A stretch of DNA of 64,000 nt, from assembly GCA_024694365.1 (NCBI GenBank), contig JAILJX010000008.1, forward strand, positions 1 to 64,000. Reading direction: 5' to 3'. Below, piece by piece: positions 35,968-45,031 of the stretch (its first letter is position 1; the number at the start of each line of letters is the position of its first letter). The translations under genes and the position numbers were made by a program. Source of the stretch: Kiritimatiellia bacterium (GTDB taxonomy: Bacteria > Verrucomicrobiota > Kiritimatiellia > RFP12 > UBA1067). Under the pieces are notes generated by a model. The model saw only the letters and a list, made by a program, of their open reading frames with translations, was not told the DNA's origin and made no database searches.

Positions 35968-38900
35968 ATGTATCTCAAGCAGCTAGACATAGTGGGATTC
36001 AAGAGCTTTGCGGATAGGACCAGGCTCACGTTCGATCCCGGTCTCATCGCGATTGTCGGTCCCAACGGATGCGGCAAGTCGAACGTTTCCGATGCCATAC
36101 GCTGGGTTCTCGGCGAGCAGCGGCCCACGGCGTTGAGATGCTCCAAGCTTGTCGACGTTGTTTTCAACGGAACCGACACGCGCAAGCCCCTCGGGCTCGC
36201 CGAAGTCTCCATCACGTTCGCAGACTGCGAGAAGGAGCTCGGCACCGACTACCATGAGGTGACCATCACCCGCCGCGTCTACCGGGACGGATCGGGCGAA
36301 TATTTCATCAACAAGCAGGCGAGCCGCCTCAAGGACGTGCAGCATCTTTTCATGGGCACGGGCATCGGCACGTCGTCCTATTCCGTGATGGCCCAGGGCC
36401 AGATAGACGCGATCCTTTCCTCGAAGCCGGAGGACCGCCGCGCCGTCTTCGAAGAGGCCGCCGGAATAACGAAGTTCAAGGCAGACCGCAAGGAGGCCCT
36501 CCGCAAGATCGACCAGACCGAGCAGAACCTGCTCAGAGAGGCGGATATCCTGCGCGAGATGAAGCGCCAGATCGGCTCTCTCCAGCGCCAGGTCGGGAAG
36601 GCCCAGAGGTACAAGGAGCTGCGTGACGAGCTGAGAGGCCTTGACATATACGTCTCCAAGCAGCGGATCCACGACTTCGACGCCGTTCTTGAGCAGAACG
36701 CGGCCAACCGCATGGAGGTGGAGAAGGCGATTTCTGAGGCGAGCGCAACCGTCGCCGACGCCGAGGCCCGCCAGCAGGAGCTCCACCGCGAGATACACGA
36801 GCTGGAGGAACGGCTCCAGACTCTCGCCCAGGAGCAGGCCGCCGCCGATGGCGCCTACAGGCGTGCGACCGAGGTCATCGGCGTCAACCGCCAGCGAATC
36901 GAAGAGTACAGGAGCTTCGCCGAGCGCGACGGACGCGAAATCGCCGACACGCGCCGCCAGCTTGAAGACGTGAAGATGCAGGCGGAGTCGCTTGCGCAGA
37001 AGACGAGGCTTCTCGGAGAATCCCTGGAGGCGGCCCGTGCGTCGCTCGAGGAGGCCGAGACGGCTTTCAACGCTTCGCAGGAGAGAATGGACGCCTTGAG
37101 AACGCGTTCGCAGAACGCGAGGGCGGAATCCGTCGCCTGCGACAGGCGGGCGGCGTCCGACCGCGACGAGATTGCCAGGCTCGAGGCCGCCGCGCGCGAG
37201 GCGATAATCCGGAACGAGAGGCTTGCCGCCGACGAGGCGAACCTGAAGGCGGCCGTGGCGGACGCGGAGAAGACGCTTGCCGAGATCACCGCGAGGGCCG
37301 ACGCCGCCCGCGAGGTCGAGCGCGAGGCTGGCGGGCGTTTCTCCGCCGCCAAGGAGTCCCTCGAGAAGCTCCGCGCCGAGATTCAGGATGCGCGCGAACA
37401 TCTGGGCGGCATGCAGGCCGCCGCAGCGGCCAAAGAGGCCCAGCTCGCAATGCTCAAGGACGAGGCGAAGGCTAAGAAGATACTCGAGAGCATTTTCGAG
37501 AATGCCGAAGGCGATGTGCGCCTCGCCGCGATCGAGACCGGCAGGGAAGGGGTGGCGATACGCGAAGGTGACCGGCTCGTCGAGCATCTCGCCCTTGCCG
37601 ACGATCAGGTCGAGACGGCGGAACAGCTCCTCGGCGACATGGTTCTCGCCGGCGGACAAGGCGGAACATGGACGCCTTCCACGTCGATCGAGCCGATATC
37701 CGGACACAAGTCCCCCATAACCGAGGCCGAGATTTCGCTTGCCGACCTCAACGCCAGGATCGAGTCGGCGCGCGAGACGCTCGCCACGGGGGCCGACAGG
37801 ATTTCCGCCCTCTCCGCAGAGCTTTCCGGCGCCGAAGCGCGCCTCGCCGAAGCGCGCCGCGCGGCCGCCCAGGCCGAGGGCGAGGAGGCGATGGTGAAGA
37901 GGGATGCCGCAGGGGCGAGAAGCCGCCTTGACGCCGTCGTCGCCGAGCTTGCCGCAGCGCAGGCGGCGAACGCCGCCGATTCCGAAAGGCGCGAAGCGCT
38001 TGCGCGCGATCTCGGGGATACTGTCGCCAAGCGCGACGCGCTCCTTGATTCCGTGTCGTCGATGGAGGAGGAGCTGCGCTCCCTCGAGACGGAGAACATT
38101 TCCGCCTCACAGCGCCTTACCGAGCGGAGAATCGCGGCGAGCCGCATGGAGCAGGAGCTTTCGTTCGTCGGCCAGCAGTCCGAGACCGCCGGGCAGCGCA
38201 GGGAGGAGCTCTCCCGCGCGATAGAGGGACGCGAAAGCGGGATAAAGGGATACGAGGATTCGATCCGCAGGCTCACCGAAGAGAGCGAAGGGTTGATGGA
38301 CAGCCTCGCCGAGCTTCAGGAGAAGGCGATGGACTCCCACGCGCGCATGGATGACGAGCGCGTCCGCAGGGGCGAGATGATGGCCAAGATTTCCGCTGCC
38401 GACGGCGAGGTCGCCGAGAAGCGCGCGGAACTGGACAGGGCGCGGGATTTCCGCGGCAAGCTTGAAGTCCAGGCGGCCGAATCCACAATGCGCCGCCAGA
38501 ACATATACGACCATCTCCAGGATGAATACGGACTTTTCGCCGACGCCGTTCTGCGCGAACCCGACCCTGAGTGGAAGGATGGCGTCGTCCCTCCCACCGA
38601 CGAGCTGGAGTCCAGGGTCGCAAAGCTTCAGGGCGACATAGCGGCTCTCGGCCCAGTCAACATGGTCGCCATAGACGAATGCCGCGAGCTGGAGGAGCGG
38701 TACGCCAGGGAAAAGGCCCAGGAGGAGGATCTGCTGGCCGCGAAGACGCAGATCATGGACCTCATCGCAAACCTCAACACGACGTCCGGCGAGATGTTCC
38801 GCACGACATTCGAACAGGCGAACCGCAATTTCCAGACCATGTTCACGAAGCTGTTCGGCGGCGGCGAGGCCAGGCTCGTCCTTCTGGAGAACGAAGAGGA

Positions 38901-39267
38901 CCCCCTGGAGTGCGGAATCGATATAATAGCGCGCCCCCCGGGGAAGCGTCCGCAGTCCGTGACGCTCCTTTCGGGCGGAGAGCGCACGATGACCGCGGTG
39001 GCGCTTCTCTTTTCGATCTTCATGATCAAGCCCGCCCCCTTCTGCATGCTCGACGAACTCGACGCCGCGCTCGACGACGCGAACATCGGGCGCTTCGTAG
39101 AACAGCTGAAGGAGTTTCTCGCCCAATCTCAGTTCCTCATCATCACCCACAACCAGCACACGATCGCGGGAAGCGACCTCGTGTATGGAGTCTCCCAGCA
39201 GGAGAAGGGCGTAAGCCGAATTATATCAATGCGACTTTCGGACCTTGGCGTGAAGGAAAAGAAATGA
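35968..39267 (+). CDS. smc: Chromosome segregation ATPase SMC, compact hinge
   Basis: This 1099-residue SMC protein has an N-terminal ATPase half with IVGPNGCGKSNVSDAIRWVLGE (Walker A) and the Q-loop GQIDAILSSKPEDRR. Two long coiled coils (about 165-500 and 590-940) follow. The C-terminal half carries LLSGGERTMTAVALLFSIF (signature) and CMLDELDAALDDANI (Walker B). The hinge region between the coils is only about 85 residues (about 504-590), much shorter than the usual 150 or so, and the protein is below the usual 1150-1200. It condenses and segregates the chromosome with ScpA/ScpB, which are not in this window. Confidence 0.95.
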   Translation: MYLKQLDIVGFKSFADRTRLTFDPGLIAIVGPNGCGKSNVSDAIRWVLGEQRPTALRCSKLVDVVFNGTDTRKPLGLAEVSITFADCEKELGTDYHEVTITRRVYRDGSGEYFINKQASRLKDVQHLFMGTGIGTSSYSVMAQGQIDAILSSKPEDRRAVFEEAAGITKFKADRKEALRKIDQTEQNLLREADILREMKRQIGSLQRQVGKAQRYKELRDELRGLDIYVSKQRIHDFDAVLEQNAANRMEVEKAISEASATVADAEARQQELHREIHELEERLQTLAQEQAAADGAYRRATEVIGVNRQRIEEYRSFAERDGREIADTRRQLEDVKMQAESLAQKTRLLGESLEAARASLEEAETAFNASQERMDALRTRSQNARAESVACDRRAASDRDEIARLEAAAREAIIRNERLAADEANLKAAVADAEKTLAEITARADAAREVEREAGGRFSAAKESLEKLRAEIQDAREHLGGMQAAAAAKEAQLAMLKDEAKAKKILESIFENAEGDVRLAAIETGREGVAIREGDRLVEHLALADDQVETAEQLLGDMVLAGGQGGTWTPSTSIEPISGHKSPITEAEISLADLNARIESARETLATGADRISALSAELSGAEARLAEARRAAAQAEGEEAMVKRDAAGARSRLDAVVAELAAAQAANAADSERREALARDLGDTVAKRDALLDSVSSMEEELRSLETENISASQRLTERRIAASRMEQELSFVGQQSETAGQRREELSRAIEGRESGIKGYEDSIRRLTEESEGLMDSLAELQEKAMDSHARMDDERVRRGEMMAKISAADGEVAEKRAELDRARDFRGKLEVQAAESTMRRQNIYDHLQDEYGLFADAVLREPDPEWKDGVVPPTDELESRVAKLQGDIAALGPVNMVAIDECRELEERYAREKAQEEDLLAAKTQIMDLIANLNTTSGEMFRTTFEQANRNFQTMFTKLFGGGEARLVLLENEEDPLECGIDIIARPPGKRPQSVTLLSGGERTMTAVALLFSIFMIKPAPFCMLDELDAALDDANIGRFVEQLKEFLAQSQFLIITHNQHTIAGSDLVYGVSQQEKGVSRIISMRLSDLGVKEKK

Positions 39268-39273
39268 TATAAT
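39265..39273 (+). promoter_or_regulatory. Extended -10 promoter of tRNA-Arg, overlapping the smc stop
   Basis: TGA-TATAAT: the TGA is the smc stop codon (39265-39267) and also supplies the extended -10 TG. Transcription is expected from about 39280, seven bases before the mature tRNA. Confidence 0.75.
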
Positions 39274-39286
39274 ATCAACCTGTCAC

Positions 39287-39363
39287 GGGATCGTAGCTCA
39301 ACTGGACAGAGCGACGGTTTCCTAAACCGTAGGTTCCGGGTTCGATTCCCGGCGGTCCCACCA
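39287..39363 (+). tRNA. tRNA-Arg (anticodon CCU)
   Basis: The sequence folds as a standard cloverleaf. The acceptor stem pairs GGGATCG with CGGTCCC (one G-T wobble), the D stem pairs GCTC with GAGC, and the anticodon stem pairs ACGGT with ACCGT around TTCCTAA. The T stem pairs CCGGG with CCCGG around TTCGATT. The anticodon CCT reads AGG codons. The discriminator is A and CCA is encoded (39361-39363). Confidence 0.95.
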
Positions 39364-39372
39364 GCTTGACTT

Positions 39373-40056
39373 ATGCGCGTACTTATTGCAGAAGACGAGC
39401 GCAAGCTCGGCAAATTCGTCAAGGCCGGACTTTCCGAGAGCGGCTTTGACGTCGATTGGGTCCAGAACGGCGACGAGGCTTTGGACCGTCTCATGAACCG
39501 GGAGTACGATGCGGCCGTTCTCGACATAATGATGCCGGGCCGCGACGGGCTAAGCATTCTCCGCCAGCTGAGGAAAGCCGGCAACTCCATGCCTGTTCTT
39601 CTCGCGACCGCCCGAACCGCCCTCGACGAGCGCATCGAGGGACTGAATCTCGGGGCCGACGACTACATCTCGAAGCCGTACTATGTCGAGGAGCTCGCGG
39701 CGCGTCTTTCGGCGGCGGTGCGCAGGGGTGCGTCAGGTGTCGCCACGAGCTTTCTCTCCGTCGGCGACGTGAGGCTCGACCTCGTCAGGCACGAGGCCAT
39801 AATCGGCGGCGCGGCCGTCCCTCTGACCGCGCGCGAGTTCAGCCTTCTCGAATACATGATGCGCTCGCCAGGGCGCGTTTTGACGCGTACGCAGATTCTA
39901 GAGCATGTCTGGGGCTACGATTTCGACCCCGAGACGAATGTCGTCGATGTCGCCATCCGGAGGATCCGCAAGAAGTTCAACGACGCCGGAGGGGAAATCG
40001 GCATCGTCTCCGTGCGTGGCGTCGGCTACAGCTACAAGGAAGGCGCCCGAGCTTGA
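39373..40056 (+). CDS. OmpR/PhoB-type response regulator
   Basis: This 227-residue regulator has a receiver domain with acidic pair EDE, phospho-acceptor Asp in VLDIMMPGRDG (residue about 51) and Lys in DDYISKPYY. A C-terminal winged helix follows (TAREFSLLEYMMRSPGRVLTR, then NVVDVAIRRIRKKF and VRGVGYSYK). It starts only nine bases after the tRNA CCA with no ribosome binding site, so it is probably expressed from the tRNA promoter or a promoter inside the tRNA gene. It pairs with the overlapping kinase gene. Confidence 0.92.
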   Translation: MRVLIAEDERKLGKFVKAGLSESGFDVDWVQNGDEALDRLMNREYDAAVLDIMMPGRDGLSILRQLRKAGNSMPVLLATARTALDERIEGLNLGADDYISKPYYVEELAARLSAAVRRGASGVATSFLSVGDVRLDLVRHEAIIGGAAVPLTAREFSLLEYMMRSPGRVLTRTQILEHVWGYDFDPETNVVDVAIRRIRKKFNDAGGEIGIVSVRGVGYSYKEGARA

Positions 40057-41186
40057 AGCGCACGACCAACATCGGCGTGAAGCGCCGCATAGCGATCCTT
40101 TTCGCGCTTGGCCATGCGGTGCTGATCGCCCTGGTGGCGCTTTCGTTCTGGGCGATAATGAAGGATGACGCCGCCGCCGTTCCCGCGATGGACGATGGCG
40201 GACCCGGCGCCGGCTCCATGTCGCGCCCTCCGGCGATCCACAGCCTCGAGATCGAGGACGGCGGCGATGGCCCTTTGGAGCCTTCGAACGCGCCCCATTT
40301 CCGCAATTCCGCCTCGTCCGGCGAAGGCCCGGGCCGGAACGCAGGTTTTGAAGCGGACGATTCACGCCGTCCGTTACGGCATCCGGATTTTTCGAACCAC
40401 CCCTCCCGCCGACGGAGTTCCCGCTTTCTTTTGACCGTCGGCGGCTGTTCGATCATATTCCTCTCGGTCGGAGGGCTCCTATTTTGGCACATCATAGCCG
40501 GCGCGCTGGACAGAAGCGCGGAGAATGCGACCAGGTTCACCGCCGACGTGGCGCATGAGCTCAAGACGCCCCTTGCCGTCATGCAGAGCGTCGTCGAGCA
40601 TGCGATAAGGCATTCCGGGGGCGACGAGGCGGTGGAGAAGTTCGGCGCCGACGTTCTCGAGGAGGTGAAGCGGCTGAAGAATCTCGTCCACCGGCTTCTC
40701 ATCCTCGCCCAGAGCGACGCGGGAAAGCTGAAGCTCAAAAAGGAGCGCGTGGACATCTCCGAATTGGCGAAACTGCTTGCGGAGGATCTTTCGCTGGTCG
40801 TCGGCGAGGAGTCGGTCTCGGTTTCGGTCGCGGAAGGTCTCGCCGTGACGGGCGACAGGTCTTTCCTTACGCAGGCCCTGCAGAACATCATATCGAATGC
40901 GGTCAAATACAACCGCGAAGGCTTTACGATAGGCTTCAAGCTTGCGAAGGTGGGCTCTGCGGCGGAAATCACGGTCTCCAACGGCGTGGACCCTCTCGCA
41001 CCGCCGGACATCTCGCGCGTCTTCGACAGATTCTACCGCGGCGAAACTGCGCGCGGCAGCAAGCTTGAAGGCGCAGGACTCGGTCTCAGCCTCGCGAAAG
41101 AGGTGATCGAGTCTTCCGGAGGGGCTCTTTCTGCGGCTTTGGACGGGGACCGCATATCTTTCAAGGCCACACTCCCCCTGTCGTAA
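40053..41186 (+). CDS. Sensor histidine kinase, partner of the OmpR-type regulator
   Basis: This 377-residue kinase has two membrane helices (about residues 12-34 and 133-155) flanking a Ser/Pro-rich periplasmic segment of about 95 residues with no recognised sensor fold. HisKA follows with phospho-acceptor His168 in VAHELKTPLAV, then HATPase_c with N-box NIISNAVKYN and GAGLGLSLAKEV. There is no HAMP domain. The start is TTG 40053, overlapping the regulator stop, with AAGGAAGG upstream. A GTG at 40077 is the alternative. Confidence 0.9.
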   Translation: MKRTTNIGVKRRIAILFALGHAVLIALVALSFWAIMKDDAAAVPAMDDGGPGAGSMSRPPAIHSLEIEDGGDGPLEPSNAPHFRNSASSGEGPGRNAGFEADDSRRPLRHPDFSNHPSRRRSSRFLLTVGGCSIIFLSVGGLLFWHIIAGALDRSAENATRFTADVAHELKTPLAVMQSVVEHAIRHSGGDEAVEKFGADVLEEVKRLKNLVHRLLILAQSDAGKLKLKKERVDISELAKLLAEDLSLVVGEESVSVSVAEGLAVTGDRSFLTQALQNIISNAVKYNREGFTIGFKLAKVGSAAEITVSNGVDPLAPPDISRVFDRFYRGETARGSKLEGAGLGLSLAKEVIESSGGALSAALDGDRISFKATLPLS

Positions 41187-41190
41187 ATTA

Positions 41191-41199
41191 TGGTATAAT
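41191..41199 (+). promoter_or_regulatory. Extended -10 promoter with very short leader
   Basis: TGG-TATAAT ends at 41199, placing +1 at 41206, three bases before the lysS start codon. It begins five bases after the kinase stop codon. Confidence 0.75.
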
Positions 41200-41208
41200 A
41201 TCCGCCCT

Positions 41209-42657
41209 ATGGAGACAAACGAATATCGCGACCAGCGTCTTGCTTCGATGCAGGCTCTGAAGGAACTGGGCTTCACGCCCTACGGGTTCAAATACGATCA
41301 CGAAGATCTCGCCAAGGTGCGGGAGTCTTTCGAGGAAGGGAAGACCGTCCGCGTCGCAGGGCGCCTTCTCATGATCCGCCGCATGGGGAAGATGAATTTC
41401 GCGACGCTGAACGACGGCACCGGCCGCTTTCAGCTGATCTTCAAGCGCGACGAGCTTTCCGAGAAGATGTTCGCCGGCTTCAAGCAGCTGAATCTTGGCG
41501 ACATCATCGGCGCCGAAGGAACGCTGTTCACGACGCAGAAGGGTGAAAAGTCTCTCGTCGTCAAGGAATGGGCGCTTCTGGCGAAGGCTCTCGAGCAGCC
41601 GCCGGAGAAGTTCCACGGCCTTGCCGACCAGGAGGAGTGCTACCGCAGGCGCTATGTCGATTTGATGACCAACGACGAGTCGCGCAACAGGTTCTTCACG
41701 CGCTCGCGCCTGCTGATGGAGATCAGGAAGTATCTCTGGTCCAAGGGATTCGTCGAGGTCGAGACGCCAATCCTCCAGGATCAGGCCGGCGGGGCGGCGG
41801 CTAAGCCTTTCTTCAGCCATTTCAACGCCCTGGACAAGGATTGCGTCATGCGCATAGCCCCCGAGCTGTATCTCAAGCGGCTCCTCGTCGGCGGCATGAA
41901 CAAGGTCTTCGAGCTCGGCAAGGATTTCCGCAACGAAGGCATCGACCGCACCCACAACCCCGAGTTCACCGTCTGCGAAATCTACGAGGCCTACGGCGAC
42001 CGCACCTCGATGGAGGCGATCATGGAGGGCCTTCTCCCGCATCTTTGCGACACGGTCATCGGCAAGCGCGAAATCGAATACGGAGAATCGAAGACCGTTA
42101 TCGATTTCAATCCGCCGTACCGGCGCGTCGCCTACAAGGACCTCGTGAAGGAGCTAATGGGCGACGACTGGTTCGATCTCGATTTCGGGACCCAGCTTGC
42201 CAGGGCGAAGGCGAAAGGAAAAGAGACCGATACGAATCTCGAGCTTGACGGCGTCGATTCGGAGCTGATGCTGACGCACGAGGTCTACGACAAGCTCATA
42301 GAACGCAATCTCATGCAGCCTACGTTCGTGACGAGGATTCCGCACGAATTCGTGCCGCTTGCCAAGGCCTGCCCCGACGACCCCTCGCTCGTCGACGTGT
42401 TCGAATTCGTCGTGGCGGGGCGCGAGCTCTGCCCCGGCTACACCGAGCAGAACGATCCCATCGAGCAGCGCAAGGCGCTCGAGAACCAGGCCGGCGAGGA
42501 CACCGAGAAGATCGACGAGGACTTCATAAGCGCTCTCGAATGCGGCATGCCGCCTACCGGCGGACTCGGCTTCGGCGTCGACAGGCTTGTCATGTTCCTC
42601 ACCGGCTGCGACTCCATAAGGGACGTCGTTCTCTTCCCGCAGCTGAAAAGAGCCTGA
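41209..42657 (+). CDS. lysS: Lysyl-tRNA synthetase, class II
   Basis: This 482-residue class II synthetase has an N-terminal OB anticodon-binding domain (about 45-140, VRVAGRLLMIRRMGKMNFATL). The catalytic domain carries motif 1 (FVEVETPILQ), motif 2 (GKDFRNEGIDRTHNPEFT) and motif 3 (GLGFGVDRLVMFLTG). It charges tRNA-Lys with lysine. It is read from an almost leaderless promoter. A MATE transporter gene follows after 27 bases. Confidence 0.95.
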   Translation: METNEYRDQRLASMQALKELGFTPYGFKYDHEDLAKVRESFEEGKTVRVAGRLLMIRRMGKMNFATLNDGTGRFQLIFKRDELSEKMFAGFKQLNLGDIIGAEGTLFTTQKGEKSLVVKEWALLAKALEQPPEKFHGLADQEECYRRRYVDLMTNDESRNRFFTRSRLLMEIRKYLWSKGFVEVETPILQDQAGGAAAKPFFSHFNALDKDCVMRIAPELYLKRLLVGGMNKVFELGKDFRNEGIDRTHNPEFTVCEIYEAYGDRTSMEAIMEGLLPHLCDTVIGKREIEYGESKTVIDFNPPYRRVAYKDLVKELMGDDWFDLDFGTQLARAKAKGKETDTNLELDGVDSELMLTHEVYDKLIERNLMQPTFVTRIPHEFVPLAKACPDDPSLVDVFEFVVAGRELCPGYTEQNDPIEQRKALENQAGEDTEKIDEDFISALECGMPPTGGLGFGVDRLVMFLTGCDSIRDVVLFPQLKRA

Positions 42658-42684
42658 TTCCGCGGTGCGATACGCTTGAGGGGT

Positions 42685-44043
42685 ATGCACTCGCCCAGCC
42701 GCCATCTGGCGGGCCATTTCACCTGCGCGAGGCTTCTCCGCTTCGCCCTCCCGATGATTGGGACGGTGATATTCACGTCCATATACTCGATTGTGGACGG
42801 ATTCTTCGTCTCGAACTGGCTCGGCAAGAAGGCTTTCGCCGGCGTCAACCTCGTGTTCCCGTTCGCCATGCTTCTCGCGGCGTTCGGGGTCATGGTCGGC
42901 ACGGGCGGCAACGCGCTCGTCGCGATCCGCCTCGGACGCAAGGCCAAGCGCAACGCGAGCCGCCTTTTCACGACGTTCCTCCTCCTGGACTTTGGCCTTG
43001 GGGCGGCGCTTTCCGCCCTGGGGCTTATCGCGCTGCGGCCCGTCATGCGTTCTTTCGGAACGGATGGAGCGGTCCTCGAGAACGCCGTTCTCTACGGGAC
43101 GATACTGCTCGCAGCAAACCCCCTCGGCATGCTCCAGTACTTCTTCCAGACGTTCATGGTAACTGCCGGCAGGGCGAAGGCCAACGCGGTGATCACCGTG
43201 GCGGCGGGGTTCACGAACGCGGTCCTCGACGCGCTTTTCATCATCGTCTTCGGCTGGGGACTCGCTGGCGCCGCCTTGGCGAGCGCGGCGGGAATGGCGG
43301 TCGGGGGGCTTGTGCCGCTCGTCTTCTTCCGCAAGGAGCGCTCCGCGGTGGGTTTCGCGACTCCGAAGTGGGCGCCCCGGCCCATAATGCTCGCCTGCGG
43401 GAACGGCGCTTCCGAACTCATGACCGCGATAGCGATGCCGTCGGTCGCGATGCTCTACAACTTCCAGCTGCTGAGGTTCGCCGGCGCGGACGGAGTCGCG
43501 GCATGGGGAGCCGTGATGTACCTTTCCTTCGTCTTTGTTTCCGTGTTCCTCGGCTACGCCATGGCCGTCACCCCCGTAGTCGGCTACCAGTTCGGCGCGG
43601 GCGAAAACGGCGAACAGAGAGGGATCCTCAGGCGAAGCCTTGCGATTCTCGGCGTCGCCGGCGGAGTGATGGCCTTCACGGCGTTTTCGCTTTCAGGCCC
43701 CCTCGCGCGCGTCTTCACCGGCTATGATGAAGGGCTTCTCGCCCTGACGCGCCATGCATTCGCGGTATGCGCGGCCGCCTTCATCCCTGTTGGATGGAAC
43801 ATTTTCGCCTCGGCGTTCTTCACGGGGCTCGGGAAAGGGGCGCTTTCGGCCGCCATCGCATTCATCCGTACCTTCCTGTTCGAAGGATTGGCCGTCATCA
43901 TACTTCCGTTTGCATTCGCGCTCGAGGGCGTATGGTGGTCGGCGCCTGTCGCGGAATTCTGCTCCGCCGCGGTTGCACTGTCCCTCCTCGCCTCGGCTTC
44001 GCGCGGATTTTCGCGGGGACTGTCACCCCAAAAATGCCGATAA
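42685..44043 (+). CDS. MATE-family multidrug/cation efflux transporter
   Basis: This 452-residue protein has about twelve membrane helices in two similar halves. It has the MATE N-terminal pattern (ALPMIGTVIFTSIYSIVDGFFVSNWLG) and its counterpart in the second half (NGASELMTAIAMPSVAMLYNF). The sub-type resembles the uncharacterised MepA-like members of anaerobes. It probably exports organic cations with H+ or Na+. I start it at ATG 42685 with GAGGGG upstream rather than TTG 42676. Confidence 0.9.
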   Translation: MHSPSRHLAGHFTCARLLRFALPMIGTVIFTSIYSIVDGFFVSNWLGKKAFAGVNLVFPFAMLLAAFGVMVGTGGNALVAIRLGRKAKRNASRLFTTFLLLDFGLGAALSALGLIALRPVMRSFGTDGAVLENAVLYGTILLAANPLGMLQYFFQTFMVTAGRAKANAVITVAAGFTNAVLDALFIIVFGWGLAGAALASAAGMAVGGLVPLVFFRKERSAVGFATPKWAPRPIMLACGNGASELMTAIAMPSVAMLYNFQLLRFAGADGVAAWGAVMYLSFVFVSVFLGYAMAVTPVVGYQFGAGENGEQRGILRRSLAILGVAGGVMAFTAFSLSGPLARVFTGYDEGLLALTRHAFAVCAAAFIPVGWNIFASAFFTGLGKGALSAAIAFIRTFLFEGLAVIILPFAFALEGVWWSAPVAEFCSAAVALSLLASASRGFSRGLSPQKCR

Positions 44044-44176
44044 GTTGCCATAATTGCGATAAATCGGCGTAAAGTTAACTTGCGGTCTTTATGAGTGATT
44101 GCCGGACGTTGCTTGTGCACGGCGTGCTGAAGCTTCCAACGAAGCCGCAGAGTTGCATTGACATGGCAGGGGGGGC

Positions 44177-44259
44177 GGTGCATTGGGAGGACCGGCAAAA
44201 GTGCATTTGTGGATTTGGCTTGGTGCATTGGGTGGAGACGGCAAAGTGCATTAATGCAC
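44177..44259. repeat. 45-bp imperfect repeat and 14-bp palindrome
   Basis: GGTGCATTGGG starts at 44177 and 44222, 45 bases apart. In both copies GGCAAA followed by AGTGCATT or GTGCATT lies about 18 bases further on. GTGCATTAATGCAC (44246-44259) is a perfect 14-bp palindrome. The arms recall ATGCAC-N4-GTGCAT upstream of the GH20 gene. Confidence 0.6.
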
Positions 44260-44606
44260 AAGCGACTGTCCATTGAAAGCACGGCTGCGCATCCATTGGG
44301 TGCAAAAACTCGCCTCCATTGGTAGCATCGGCATGGCCTCTCGGTAGGATCGCTATTTCCTCTCGCCGGGAGCGGGCGGCCGAGAGCGAGGGCGGCTTTA
44401 ACCAGGAGCGAGGGCTCTCGGCATCGTGGTCGCTCGGCTTGGCACCCCCGGGGCGACATCCGCTTCACGGGTCTGGGCGGGTGAGATGGTGCGTAACGCT
44501 CCCTGGGGTTTACCCATTTTTTGAAGGCAGAATGAGGTTTCGCCCAATGTTTATGCGGGTGAGGTGATTTTGGGAAGTGTATTTTGCGCGGCAGAAGGCG
44601 TGGCGG

Positions 44607-44888
44607 CTATCCGTCGTCGAGGTCGGGCAGTTCCGCAAAGCCGGGCAGGTGCCGGGACAGGTCGACCTTCCCGGTGCGCGGGACGATGCGGGCGATGCTC
44701 CGTGCGAGCCTTCCGGAGGCGGAGAATGCGCGTTTAAGGCCCGACGTGATTGCGTATGCGCCGAACTGCGGCACTTCGTTCAGCCTCTTGTTCAGGTAGG
44801 CGAGATGTTCCGCAAGGACCTGTCGCTTCAAGTGCCGTCCGATCCACACCGTGGCGAAGTAGGCGCACGCGAGGATGGGCGAGGCCAT
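44607..44888 (-). CDS. Possible small gene or gene remnant
   Basis: This 93-residue reverse-strand frame (start MASPILACAYFATVWIG, end ELPDLDDG) shows the C- and G-ending codon preference of genuine genes in this window, which is why I list it. It matches no family I recognise, has no good ribosome binding site, and lies between repeat-rich spacer and a + strand promoter. It may be the decayed 3' end of a larger gene, since the frame remains open for a few residues upstream of the ATG. It is the only minus-strand candidate in the window. Confidence 0.35.
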   Translation of the reverse strand: MASPILACAYFATVWIGRHLKRQVLAEHLAYLNKRLNEVPQFGAYAITSGLKRAFSASGRLARSIARIVPRTGKVDLSRHLPGFAELPDLDDG

Positions 44889-44996
44889 GTTGCGTACTGG
44901 CTGGCAAAAGGGCTCGTATAACGTCTCGCCTTGCTTCGCGCGAGCCGACCAATCGGTGCATTCCGGCGGGAGTGGACATCGTCGTCACAATAGCGG

Positions 44997-45025
44997 TTGT
45001 GAAAGGCGCGCAGATTTGCTATACT
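44997..45025 (+). promoter_or_regulatory. Promoter with -35, leaderless start
   Basis: TTGTGA (44997-45002) and TGC-TATACT (hexamer 45020-45025) are separated by 17 bp. The predicted +1 is 45032, the A of the start codon. Confidence 0.65.
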
Positions 45026-45031
45026 TCTCGC

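Larger units (their letters stand above)
44044..45031. other. Repeat-bearing spacer of about 1 kb
   Basis: Between the MATE and nitroreductase genes no + strand gene can be supported. The first 300 bases carry many GTGCATT/CATTGG words and a perfect palindrome. The middle (44340-44570) shows nothing I can name. The 44607-44888 part contains a reverse-strand frame with coding-like codon use. The last 100 bases hold the next promoter. Confidence 0.6.

Noticed and set aside
44091-44276. 61-residue frame with repeated H-W...K-C-I words
   Set aside because: The peptide repetition comes from the DNA repeat in the spacer, and there is no start signal.
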